A stretch of 64,000 nt of DNA, taken from contig CAVRJK010000002.1 in assembly GCA_963721645.1 (NCBI GenBank), positions 124,001 through 188,000 on the forward strand, written 5' to 3'. The notes under the pieces are model-generated. The model was not told the origin of the DNA. It was given only the letters and a program-made list of their open reading frames with translations, and made no database searches. The position numbers and the translations under genes are program-made. Source of the DNA: JALZKA01 sp963721645. GTDB lineage: Bacteria; Actinomycetota; Thermoleophilia; Solirubrobacterales; 70-9. The first letter of the stretch is position 1. Every line of letters starts with the position of its first letter. Below are positions 1 to 8,136 of the stretch, piece after piece.

Positions 1-764
1 TCGAGCGAAACGGGCGTGAGGGTGTCGGCTGCCCGCTTCATGACGACCTTGCCGGTGCGGTCCGAGCCGGTGAAATGCATGTAGTCGACGTTGTCGATCA
101 ACGCGCCGCCGGTGTCGCCGGTGCCGTTGACGAAGTCGATGATGTCGGGTCCGCCGACCTCTTCCTTCCAGCCTCGGATCACCTCCATCAGCTCGAGCGG
201 GGTGAACTCCGAAGGCTTGATCACAACCGCAGCGCCGGCCATCAGCGCGGGGATCGCGTCACCGGCCGAGAGGATCAGCGGGAAGTTCCAGGGGCTGATG
301 ATTCCCACGACGGGGTAGGGGCGGTAGCGGACGCGGAGTTTTTTGACCTTGGCGGGAATGAGCCCGGGGCTCGGCGTCTCGTCAGCCATGAACTTCTCTG
401 CGTTCTTCGACCAGAAGTTGATCGCGACCTCGAGATAGATCGACTCGAGCCCGGAGTCACCGCGAACCTTGCCGGTCTCTTCCTGGACGACGTCGGCGAT
501 GTGTTCGCGATTCTCGAGCATCCAGTCGCGCCAGCGCTCGAGCCAGCGGGCACGCTCGGCGAAGCCCATCGCCTCCCACTCAGACTGATTCGAGCGCACA
601 CGAGAAACCACTTCGGCCACGCGCTCGGGCGAATCGATCGCGACGCTCTGGATGACCGAGCCGTCCGTGGGACGGTGGACATCGAAGGATTCGGCGGCCG
701 TGGCGTTCCCGTTCGAGCTCGCTTCGGCAGCCTCGGGCGCGGTGGTCGCGGCGGTTGGCTCCAT
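1..764 (-). CDS. NAD(P)-dependent aldehyde dehydrogenase, N-terminal part (cut by window edge)
   Basis: Oxidises an aldehyde to the acid with NAD(P)+; the substrate cannot be told. Reading the minus strand from 764 gives an acidic, Ala-rich leader of about 25 residues, then the family N-terminus, the motif SPWNFPL that lines the catalytic pocket, VIKPSEFTP, and FTGSDRTGK, the cofactor-binding turn. The catalytic Cys/Glu half lies beyond base 1, so activity cannot be judged. ATG at 764 is taken as the start. A TTG two codons upstream (770) is better placed, 7 bases after GAGGAG, and may be the true start. It precedes a pair of sugar-dehydrogenase-like genes on the same strand. Confidence 0.88.
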   Translation of the reverse strand, partial: MEPTAATTAPEAAEASSNGNATAAESFDVHRPTDGSVIQSVAIDSPERVAEVVSRVRSNQSEWEAMGFAERARWLERWRDWMLENREHIADVVQEETGKVRGDSGLESIYLEVAINFWSKNAEKFMADETPSPGLIPAKVKKLRVRYRPYPVVGIISPWNFPLILSAGDAIPALMAGAAVVIKPSEFTPLELMEVIRGWKEEVGGPDIIDFVNGTGDTGGALIDNVDYMHFTGSDRTGKVVMKRAADTLTPVSL

Positions 765-880
765 GACCAAGACTTTACTCCTCGGATTAAGCGCTTGCCG
801 AATCCCGAATCGCGCCGCGCCACCAAGGGACCTAGGCGCAACCGAGCTGGGCGCCCTGCCGGATCCGGAGCGGCGGGGCT

Positions 881-3250
881 CTACGGGGCGGGCTCTAGGC
901 GATACAGCGCCCCGTCGCCCCGCGAGGTGATGTGGACCTCTCCCGTGTCGGGGTTCTCCGAGAACGATGTGACCGAATTGATCGGGGTGTCGAGTTCCTT
1001 GTAGCCCCGGACCTTCCCGTACCTCGGTTTGAAGCTCCGGAGGCGATCGCGGAAAAAGTCGGTAAATAGGTAGCGGCCGTAAAGGTTGCCGAGGTCCTGG
1101 TCGCGGACCACGAGTCCGCCAATTACGGAAGCTCCGAAGCTGCGGTTGTAGGTCAGCACCGGCTTGTCGTGCTTCTTCTTCGACGGACCCTTTGCCGTAT
1201 CGCCGGCCTGCGACCGCTTGAAGCCCTCGTAGCGGTCCCAGCCGAAGTTCGCCTTGCGAAGCGAACCGGTGGATTCGATGTTGACTTCCTCGAAGCGGTT
1301 TTGCCCGACATCGCCGATCGCAATGTCGCCGGTCTCGGAATCGAAGTTGAAGCGGAACGGGTTGCGAAGGCCGACCGCGTAGATCTCGTCAGCCCCAGGC
1401 TTGCCGACGTACGGGTTCGAGCCGGGGATCGTGTAGGGGTCTCCGCCGGACTCGAGCGGGTCGATCCGGATGAGCTTGCCCAGGAGCGAGCGCTTGTCCT
1501 GCGCGTTTTCGCGCGGGTCGTCACCGGACCCACCGTCGCCCGTCGCGAGGTACATGAAGCCGTCCGGCCCGAACGTCACCTGACCTCCGTTGTGATTCGG
1601 GGCGAAGCGGTGGCGAATCCTGATCACCTCCCGGCGGGAGCCCTCGTCGGCATCCGTGGCGCTGGTTGTCTCGAACTCGTCGACGACGATGTCGTTGTTG
1701 TTCTCGTCCGTGTAATAGGCGTAAACGAGCCCGTTCGTATCGAAGTCCGGGTGGAATGCCATGCCCAGGAACCCCTGCTCGCCTGATTCGTCTGTGCGGC
1801 CGGTGATGTCCAGGAACGGTTCGGACCCCGTCGTGCCGCCGACCACCACCTGCGCGGTGCCCTTCTGCTCGACGACGTAGACCTTGTCCGTCTCACCAGG
1901 GGCGAATGCCGAGTTGACCGGCGTGTCGAAGTTGCCGCCGACCTGCGCGAGATCCACTTCGCCCTCGCCGTTCCCGGTGGGCGGTGCTCCCTGTCTGCGG
2001 ATCGGCGCCGGATCCACCCTGTGGACGGTGCCGTTGAGCGACGCGATGTAGACGCGCTCTTCTGAGTCCTCGCTCACTCCGGCCACGCTGCCGATCCCGA
2101 AGGGGTGTGACGTGAGGCCGGAGATCGTCTGCGCCCCGACATCGGGGACGAAGCTGCGGACGTTCGGAGAGGTGAATGCCTCGGCGAAGAGGTAGCGACC
2201 GGCATCCGGGTCGAGCGCGGTCCCGTCGAGGCGCGGGTCGCGGACCATGACGCCGCCGATCACCGAGACGCCGCGGAAGGTCGAGTCGGGGGGGTTGACG
2301 GGACGTGGGTAGGTGTGGATCGGGGGGATCTGGGGCAGCGCCGTCGCTCGGGACGGGTCGTAGTTGAGCTCGCCCTCCTTTGCCGGCCACTGGAAGTCGG
2401 CCCCCTTGGCGGTCTCGATGGGGACGATGTTCACCTCTTCGCGCGCGCCTTGGCCGACGTCGCCGATCAGCACGTTGTCGCCGTCGAACGAGAAGCGGAA
2501 CGGGTTCCGCAGGCCGATCGACCAGATCTCATCGTGACCCTCGACGCCGACGAATGGGTTGCCGGGCGGCACTCGGTATGTCGCTGAGCCCCTTGGGTCC
2601 TTCGGGTTGATCCGAAGGAGCTTTCCGAGGAGCTTGTCGAGCTTGCGCGCGTTGTCGAACGCATCGCCGCCGCTGCCGCCGTCGCCCGTGGCAATCCAGA
2701 GCTTCCCGTCGGGCCCGAAGGCCGCCGTGCCGCCGTTGTGGTTGGAGGCGTCGCGGTGCGGAATCGCGATGACGGTGCGCCGTGAGCTCAGCCGAGCGCG
2801 TCGCGGGCTATTCCTGCGCGTCTTGAACTCGGCGATCTCGATATCGCAACCGCCGGTGCTGCTGTCGCAGTTCTTGTTGGTGAAGTAGAGGTAGAAGAGC
2901 CCGGTCCGGGTGAAGTCGGGAGGGAACGCGGCCGAGAGCAAGCCCTGCTCACCGCCGGGGCTGATGATTCTGGAGACATTTATCAGCGGCTTGTCGAGCT
3001 GCACGCCGTTCCTGACGACGCGGACCGCGCCGCCCTTCTCCGTCACGTAGACAAAGTTGGGAAGGCCGGGTGCTCCGGTCACGTGAACGGGAGAGTCGAA
3101 ATCCCCTCCGAAGGGAGTCGCGGTCACGGTCTGGATATCTCCCGCGTGGCCGCTCGGGGCGATCGCCAGCGCTACGGCGCATGCTGCGCCAGCCAGCGTT
3201 CCTGCCAGTCCCGCGCGCTTGATTGGTCCGCCCTTCAACTTCCTGTTCAC
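881..3250 (-). CDS. Secreted tandem PQQ-type glucose/sorbosone dehydrogenase-like protein (two propellers)
   Basis: A 789-residue exported protein with two complete glucose/sorbosone dehydrogenase (GSDH) beta-propellers. Residues 1-35 form a signal peptide ending near GHAGD. Propeller 1 covers about 40-395 and propeller 2 about 410-785. Each repeats the family signatures: GGEQGLL or SGEQGFL, the HNGG catalytic-His motif, ATGDGGSG, GLRNPFRF and IGDVGQ. Soluble glucose dehydrogenases of this fold oxidise sugars with PQQ and Ca2+; many bacterial relatives have unknown substrates. The start is GTG at 3250, directly before a basic n-region and preceded by GAGGG; a longer open frame upstream is Arg-rich shadow sequence. 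It lies 35 bases after the single-domain paralogue, on the same strand. Confidence 0.9.
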   Translation of the reverse strand: MNRKLKGGPIKRAGLAGTLAGAACAVALAIAPSGHAGDIQTVTATPFGGDFDSPVHVTGAPGLPNFVYVTEKGGAVRVVRNGVQLDKPLINVSRIISPGGEQGLLSAAFPPDFTRTGLFYLYFTNKNCDSSTGGCDIEIAEFKTRRNSPRRARLSSRRTVIAIPHRDASNHNGGTAAFGPDGKLWIATGDGGSGGDAFDNARKLDKLLGKLLRINPKDPRGSATYRVPPGNPFVGVEGHDEIWSIGLRNPFRFSFDGDNVLIGDVGQGAREEVNIVPIETAKGADFQWPAKEGELNYDPSRATALPQIPPIHTYPRPVNPPDSTFRGVSVIGGVMVRDPRLDGTALDPDAGRYLFAEAFTSPNVRSFVPDVGAQTISGLTSHPFGIGSVAGVSEDSEERVYIASLNGTVHRVDPAPIRRQGAPPTGNGEGEVDLAQVGGNFDTPVNSAFAPGETDKVYVVEQKGTAQVVVGGTTGSEPFLDITGRTDESGEQGFLGMAFHPDFDTNGLVYAYYTDENNNDIVVDEFETTSATDADEGSRREVIRIRHRFAPNHNGGQVTFGPDGFMYLATGDGGSGDDPRENAQDKRSLLGKLIRIDPLESGGDPYTIPGSNPYVGKPGADEIYAVGLRNPFRFNFDSETGDIAIGDVGQNRFEEVNIESTGSLRKANFGWDRYEGFKRSQAGDTAKGPSKKKHDKPVLTYNRSFGASVIGGLVVRDQDLGNLYGRYLFTDFFRDRLRSFKPRYGKVRGYKELDTPINSVTSFSENPDTGEVHITSRGDGALYRLEPAP

Positions 3251-3285
3251 GTATCGGCAACCCTCGGCGAATGCCTGAGTTGCGT

Positions 3286-4482
3286 TTACTTCTCGGGGAC
3301 GAGACGGAAGACGGGGCCGTCGAGTGAGACCGCGTAGACGCGTCCGCGCTGGTCCTCGCCGAACGACGAGATGGACGGGACCTGGAGTCCGACCGCCTCG
3401 TCGTCCTGAGCCCTGCCCTCGCTTTCGGCGAGCTCGGCGTCGAAGCTCCGGAGCTGACCCTGACAGAAGTCCGCGTACAGGTAGCGGCCGTAGAGGGAGT
3501 CGAGCGAGCGGTCGCGCACGACGTATCCGCCCGTGACCGAGCACCCCTGATCGCGGCCGTATTCCAAGACGGGGTCGATCGCGTCCGGCGCCTCCTGATC
3601 GGAGTTGAAGGGCTCGGTGCCTTCGAAAGCGGACCAGCCGAAGTTGGCGTCTTGACCCGGATCGGGCAACACGTCGATCTCCTCGAGTGAGTTCTGGCCG
3701 ACGTCGCCGATCCAGAGCGCACCCGTCTTCGAGTCGAACGAGAAGCGCCACGGGTTACGCAGGCCGAGAGCGAGGATCTCAGGGCGAGCGTCGCCGTTAC
3801 CCGCATACGGGTTGTCCTTTGGGACCCCGTATTCCTCACCGCCCGAACGCTGGGCGTCTGGGTCGATCCGCAGGATCTTGCCGAGGAGGGCTTCGAGGTC
3901 TTGTGCGTTGCGGTCAGGGTCACCCGCGGAGCCGCCGTCACCGAGGCCGACCAGGAGATTTCCCTCGTCGTCCGTCAGGAGCAAGCCGCCGTTGTGGTTG
4001 GAGAAGGGCTGCGGAACCTCGAGGAGCGTCCTGGCCGAGCGCGGGTCGGCCTTGCCCGACTTCGAGTCCGTCTCGTACTCGACGACGCGGGTGTCGCCGT
4101 TCGTGTTCGTGTAGTCGACGTAGAAGAGCCCGGAGCGCACGTAGTCGGGGGCGAATGCGACGGAGAGGAGGCCCTGCTCGCCTCCGGCGATGATCTCGCC
4201 TGAGATGTCGAGGAGCGTCGACTTCTTGCCCGAAGGCGTGATCCGGATGATCTGACCGGTCTGCTCGACCACGTAGAGAGCGGTGTCGCCCTTCGGTTGC
4301 GTGACGAAAACGGGATCCTCGAACTCACCGATCTCCTCGAGCGCCACGCCTCCGCTGGGTTGGCTGCCGCCCGGGGTGGTCACGACCGGGATGTCCTCGA
4401 GCTCGGGCTCGTCCTTTTCGCCGCACCCGGCGACGAGAAGAAGTGAGGCGAGCGCCAGGCAGGCTGTGATTCGGATGCGCAT
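3286..4482 (-). CDS. GSDH-family PQQ-type sugar dehydrogenase-like lipoprotein
   Basis: A 398-residue single-propeller GSDH protein. The N-terminus MRIRITACLALASLLLVAGC is a lipoprotein signal with lipobox VAGC, so it should be anchored on the outer face of the membrane. Family motifs are present in order: GGEQGLLSVAF, SNHNGG with the catalytic His, VGLGDGGSAGDP, ALGLRNPWRFSFD and IGDVGQNSLEEID. ATG at 4482 was chosen because it starts the signal peptide; the frame stays open upstream without sensible sequence. It is a close paralogue of both halves of the next gene, so the three propellers probably arose by local duplication. Substrate unknown. Confidence 0.88.
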   Translation of the reverse strand: MRIRITACLALASLLLVAGCGEKDEPELEDIPVVTTPGGSQPSGGVALEEIGEFEDPVFVTQPKGDTALYVVEQTGQIIRITPSGKKSTLLDISGEIIAGGEQGLLSVAFAPDYVRSGLFYVDYTNTNGDTRVVEYETDSKSGKADPRSARTLLEVPQPFSNHNGGLLLTDDEGNLLVGLGDGGSAGDPDRNAQDLEALLGKILRIDPDAQRSGGEEYGVPKDNPYAGNGDARPEILALGLRNPWRFSFDSKTGALWIGDVGQNSLEEIDVLPDPGQDANFGWSAFEGTEPFNSDQEAPDAIDPVLEYGRDQGCSVTGGYVVRDRSLDSLYGRYLYADFCQGQLRSFDAELAESEGRAQDDEAVGLQVPSISSFGEDQRGRVYAVSLDGPVFRLVPEK

Positions 4483-4519
4483 GCCCCACGAACGGTAGGG
4501 GATCGAAGCGGAGCGCTTC

Positions 4520-5197
4520 CTAGTCGGCGGGAACGACGCGGCCCTGTTCGTCCACTGCCGTCGCCTTCGGCTTGTCGGTGATCGTGGCAACGAACTCGCC
4601 CTCGACCGGCTCGCCGGAATCGGTCACGGCCCGCGCCTTCCCGTCGAGGCCCGCCGCGACCTCGTAGTGGACGGTGTAAGTACCGGGGACCACAGGGGTG
4701 ACCCGGAAGACGACGCGGATGGTGTCGCCGGCTGCGAGCTCGCCGAACGTATACGTGTTGGTCGAAGCGGTCTCAGCGCCTGCGGTTGGCTCCGAGTCGA
4801 GATCCTTCGCCGCGGTGCTGGCCTCCACGATCTTGGGATACTCGTTCTCGAGGATCCAGACCGGCCGGTTGGGATCGGCGAGGCCTTCCTGCGAAGACCG
4901 CACGTTGAACGCGCCGTCTGCCTTCTCGTCACCGGTGTAGATGGTGACGGCGAGATCCGGGATCGCCTCGTCGCCCGAGTTCCGGAACGCGAGCTCGAGG
5001 TCGGTGGTCTCGGCGAGCCGCTGCTTGGGAGCGAATTCGGCGACCGTCACCTCGACGGGATAGTCCGCTTCAGTCTCGTTTGCATCCTGGCGCGGCTGCG
5101 ACCCGCACCCAGCGATGAGCACGCCGATCAAACCGAGACACAAGGCCCGGCAGCTCTGGACCCGGAATACCGGGGCGCTTGTGGACTCCTCCCGCAA
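4520..5197 (-). CDS. Uncharacterised lipoprotein
   Basis: About 225 residues with a hydrophobic stretch CLGLIGVLIAGC, a good lipobox, then an extracytoplasmic region rich in beta-type segments (VEVTVAEFAP, DLELAFRNSGDEAIPDLAVTIYTG, DTIRVVFRVTPVVPGTYTVHYEVAAGL). This resembles Ig-like or DUF11-type beta sandwiches, but no named family is recognised. The start is uncertain: TTG at 5197 is the only usual start codon ahead of the signal sequence, while the good GGGAGGAG lies just after it. It sits 37 bases upstream of the GSDH lipoprotein on the same strand and is divergent from the transport block starting at 5334. Confidence 0.72.
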   Translation of the reverse strand: MREESTSAPVFRVQSCRALCLGLIGVLIAGCGSQPRQDANETEADYPVEVTVAEFAPKQRLAETTDLELAFRNSGDEAIPDLAVTIYTGDEKADGAFNVRSSQEGLADPNRPVWILENEYPKIVEASTAAKDLDSEPTAGAETASTNTYTFGELAAGDTIRVVFRVTPVVPGTYTVHYEVAAGLDGKARAVTDSGEPVEGEFVATITDKPKATAVDEQGRVVPAD

Positions 5198-5333
5198 GGC
5201 GCGGGGAACATACCATCCATGAAGGCCACGTTAAGTCGGTCGAAAGTTCGGTTGTCGCTTGCCCTCCTGCCTCGCCATGGATTAGTGTTGTGCGGGCTGG
5301 GGCAGGTCAGTACGCCGAGCCCCGGGGTGAGAC
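5198..5333. promoter_or_regulatory. Divergent intergenic region (lipoprotein / MlaE permease)
   Basis: The 136 bases separate the outward-facing starts of the lipoprotein gene and the first MlaE permease, so they should hold two promoters. GGGGTGAG lies just before the ATG at 5334 and serves as its ribosome site. No clear -35/-10 pair or operator could be assigned by eye. Confidence 0.4.
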
Positions 5334-6140
5334 ATGGTCAGATCAGCAGCCGACAGAGCATTCCTTCCAGCCAAATCGCTCTTCGAGCAGGTTGGAAACA
5401 TGATGATTCTGACCGGCAAGACGATCACCGCCGCCGCACGCCCGCCTTACCCATATGGCGGCGAGTTCATCTCCCAGTTCCTCTTCGCGCTCCAGCTCTG
5501 CTGGTTCCCGATGATGATCTCGACGATCGCCTTCGGCTTCGGAGCGCCGGGACTTCAGGCCGCGAACTTCCTTTCGCTCTTCGGAGCGCTCGACCGCCTC
5601 GGCGGCTTCTTCATTCTTGCCTCGGTCCGTGAGTTCGCCCCCTTTGTGACCGCCGTCGTCGTCGCCGGCGTCGCCGGGACCGCAATCACCGCGGACCTCG
5701 GCGCCCGCAAGATCCGCGAGGAACTCGACGCGCTTCAGGTCCTCGGCGTGGACCCGATCAAGAACCTCGTCGTGCCGCGCTTCTTGGCGCTGATGATCCT
5801 CACCGGCCTGATGGACATCTACGCGCTGCTCTTCGGCATCACCGGCGGGATCTTCGCCGAGATCGCCTACGGCCAGCCCCTCGGAGGCTTCTTCGCCACC
5901 CTCTTCACCAACGCCTCGGTCACCGACCTATGGGGATCCGTGCTCAAGTGCACGATGTTCGGCGCGATCATCGCCATCGTCTGCTGCTACTACGGGATGA
6001 ATGCGTCCGGAGGCGCCGAGGGAGTGGGCCGCGCCGTCAATGTCGGCGTCGTCATTGCCTTCCTGGGCGTGTTCGCGTTCAACTACGTGTTCACCCAGAC
6101 CCTGCTTGCCACCCACCCCGAGATCTCGGTGATCAAGTGA
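5334..6140 (+). CDS. MlaE/YrbE-family ABC transporter permease (first of pair)
   Basis: A 268-residue inner-membrane permease of the MlaE (YrbE) family, which moves lipids with MCE-type partners. Several membrane helices are evident, along with the family signatures EFAPFVTAVVVAGVAGTAITADLGARKIREELDAL and LQVLGVDPIKNLVVPR; the latter holds the coupling-helix region that contacts the ATPase. A C-terminal segment GMNASGGAEGVGRAVNVGVV is also typical. It is followed 37 bases later by a second, diverged permease and then by the ATPase. In mycobacteria such yrbE pairs precede six mce genes; none follows here. Confidence 0.93.
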   Translation: MVRSAADRAFLPAKSLFEQVGNMMILTGKTITAAARPPYPYGGEFISQFLFALQLCWFPMMISTIAFGFGAPGLQAANFLSLFGALDRLGGFFILASVREFAPFVTAVVVAGVAGTAITADLGARKIREELDALQVLGVDPIKNLVVPRFLALMILTGLMDIYALLFGITGGIFAEIAYGQPLGGFFATLFTNASVTDLWGSVLKCTMFGAIIAIVCCYYGMNASGGAEGVGRAVNVGVVIAFLGVFAFNYVFTQTLLATHPEISVIK

Positions 6141-6177
6141 CGATGCTCGCGCTTCATAGGGAGAGGTACGCCTTCTG

Positions 6178-6972
6178 ATGGGCTGGCTCGCTCTACCCAA
6201 GGAGTGGATGGGGAATCTCGGCACGATCGCCCGCTTCTGCGCTCGCGTAATGGGCCTCGTCTACTCGGGACGCGTTTTCCGCTTCTTCGGCGAGGCTCTC
6301 CGCCAGGCCGGAATCCTGATCTTGGGCTCGGCCCTCGTCATCTGGGGCCTCACCTTCATCCTCGGCCTCCAGTGCGGCATCGAGGGCGCGTACTTCTCTC
6401 GCTCCGTCGGCGCACCGTCCAACGCGGGCGTCTTCGCCGCCTGGTGCGACCTGCGCGAGGTGATTCCGTACGCGTTCGGATACATGATGGCCGCCAAGGT
6501 GGGCACCGGAATAGTCGCCGAGATCGGCGCGATGCGGATCTCCGACGAGGTCGATGCGCTCGAGGTCATGGGCGTCAACCCGATGATCTTCCTCTGCGCG
6601 ACGCGCCTGCTCGCCGCGTGGCTCACACTTCCCTTCATCTATCTGGCCGGCATCGGCGTCGGCTTCTTCGCCTCGTACCTGGCGGTGGTCGAGCAGGTCG
6701 GCGAGGTCTCGGCCGGCGGCTACTTCCTGATCTTCTGGATGTTCCAGAACCCTCCCGACTTGATCTTCAGCGTCATCAAGGGCATGTTCATGGCGACCGC
6801 GATCGTGCTCGTCGGCTGCTACTACGGCTACACGGCTGCAGGCGGTCCGGTAGGGGTAGGGACCGCGACGGCGAAGTCCATGGTCTTGAACATTGTCTTG
6901 GTCCACATCATCGGGATGATGGGCACCCTGGTCTTTTGGGGGGCAAATCCACGCGCGCCGATAGGCGGATAG
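6178..6972 (+). CDS. MlaE/YrbE-family ABC transporter permease (second of pair)
   Basis: A 264-residue paralogue of the preceding permease with the same layout: an N-terminal amphipathic region, then helices around ILILGSALVIWGLTFILGL, the signature GTGIVAEIGAMRISDEVDALEVMGVNP, and GYTAAGGPVGVGTATAKSMV near the C-terminus. It probably pairs with the upstream gene as a heterodimer, as YrbE-A/B do. ATG at 6178 is followed at once by MGWLALPKEW. The stop at 6972 overlaps the ribosome site of the ATPase gene, indicating tight translational linkage. Confidence 0.93.
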   Translation: MGWLALPKEWMGNLGTIARFCARVMGLVYSGRVFRFFGEALRQAGILILGSALVIWGLTFILGLQCGIEGAYFSRSVGAPSNAGVFAAWCDLREVIPYAFGYMMAAKVGTGIVAEIGAMRISDEVDALEVMGVNPMIFLCATRLLAAWLTLPFIYLAGIGVGFFASYLAVVEQVGEVSAGGYFLIFWMFQNPPDLIFSVIKGMFMATAIVLVGCYYGYTAAGGPVGVGTATAKSMVLNIVLVHIIGMMGTLVFWGANPRAPIGG

Positions 6973-6981
6973 GAGAACATT

Positions 6982-8034
6982 TTGGCTGAGGATTCGGGCA
7001 TCCACGATCAGGAAGCAGAGGAGAACGCCGACGTGGGAACCACGGGTTCGGCCGACAGTGGCGACGCGCGTTCCAGCGCGAAGTCCGACCGCGAGGATCG
7101 CGAGCAGCGCCAGGCGGAGTTCGAGAAGTTCGCCGAGGAGCAGGAGCGTGATTCGGAGCCTTACGAGGAGCCCGCCCCTGACCTCGGCTACCTGCACAAG
7201 GACTACATCCTCCCTGGCGTCGCCTCCGACGAGGACAACCCTTACAAGTGGCACACGGGCGAGAAGCGCGACCACGGCGGCGAAGACGCGATCGAGGTAA
7301 TCGATGTCGTCAAGCAGTTCGGCCGCATGCGGATCCTGAACGGCCTGTCGCTAGGCCTGCCCGACAACCAGATTTCGATGGTGCTCGGCCCGTCCGGTAC
7401 CGGCAAGTCCGTGCTCATCAAGCACATCGTCGGCCTGCTCTATCCCGACTCCGGCGACCTCCTGGTCCACGGCGAGTCCGTTCCCGGCATGTCGGACGAC
7501 GAGCTCTTCGAGATGCGCAAGAAGTTCGGCCTCCTCTTCCAGGACGGCGCGCTCTTCGGCTCGATGAACATCTGGGACAACGTCGCATTCCCGCTGCGCC
7601 AGCACACCGACAAGAGCGAGGACGAGATCGGCGACATCGTCGGCCGCCGCCTCGAGGAAGTCGGTCTCGGAGGCGCAACCGACAAGATGCCGAACGAGCT
7701 TTCCGGCGGCATGCGCAAGCGCGCCGGCTTCGCTCGGGCGCTGGTGCTCGACCCCGCAATCGTCATGTTCGACGAGCCGGACTCGGGCCTCGATCCTGTC
7801 CGCACCGCTCTCCTTTGCGAGCTCATCCGCGAGATCCACGAGGAAAACGGCGGTTGCTACATGGTGATCAGCCACGACCTCGGCACCGCGCGGCGCATCG
7901 CCGACTTCATCGCAGTGCTCTGGAAGGGCAAGATCGTCGAGTCCGGCCCGTCATCAGAGCTCTTCGACTCAGAGAACGAGTTTGTAAGCCAGTTCCTCAA
8001 CGCGGAGACAATCGGCCCGCTGGCGATGGATTAG
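6982..8034 (+). CDS. MlaF-type ABC transporter ATPase with acidic N-terminal extension
   Basis: A 350-residue ATPase that should power the two MlaE permeases. Residues 1-95 form an unusual, highly charged extension rich in Asp, Glu, Arg and Gln, which most MlaF proteins lack. The ATPase domain follows, with Walker A GPSGTGKS, signature LSGGMRKR, Walker B AIVMFDEPDSGLDP, and switch His in VISHDLG. The start is TTG at 6982, six bases after AGGAG, with no competing ATG. The extension may be a cytoplasmic docking region, which is a guess. It is the last member of the permease operon before the MMPL gene 100 bases on. Confidence 0.93.
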   Translation: MAEDSGIHDQEAEENADVGTTGSADSGDARSSAKSDREDREQRQAEFEKFAEEQERDSEPYEEPAPDLGYLHKDYILPGVASDEDNPYKWHTGEKRDHGGEDAIEVIDVVKQFGRMRILNGLSLGLPDNQISMVLGPSGTGKSVLIKHIVGLLYPDSGDLLVHGESVPGMSDDELFEMRKKFGLLFQDGALFGSMNIWDNVAFPLRQHTDKSEDEIGDIVGRRLEEVGLGGATDKMPNELSGGMRKRAGFARALVLDPAIVMFDEPDSGLDPVRTALLCELIREIHEENGGCYMVISHDLGTARRIADFIAVLWKGKIVESGPSSELFDSENEFVSQFLNAETIGPLAMD

Positions 8035-8136
8035 GCGGCTGCAAAGCCTCGCCTGCCGTTGTGGAGGTTGGGCGGGGGTTAAGGCCTTCGTTCGACCGGC
8101 TCTTCGTGGTTTTTGCCTGCGTAGGCTGAATCTCGT

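Noticed and set aside
3251..3751. 167-residue N-terminal extension of the two-propeller gene
   Set aside because: Arg-rich shadow of the upstream GSDH gene in another frame; a signal peptide starts at GTG 3250.
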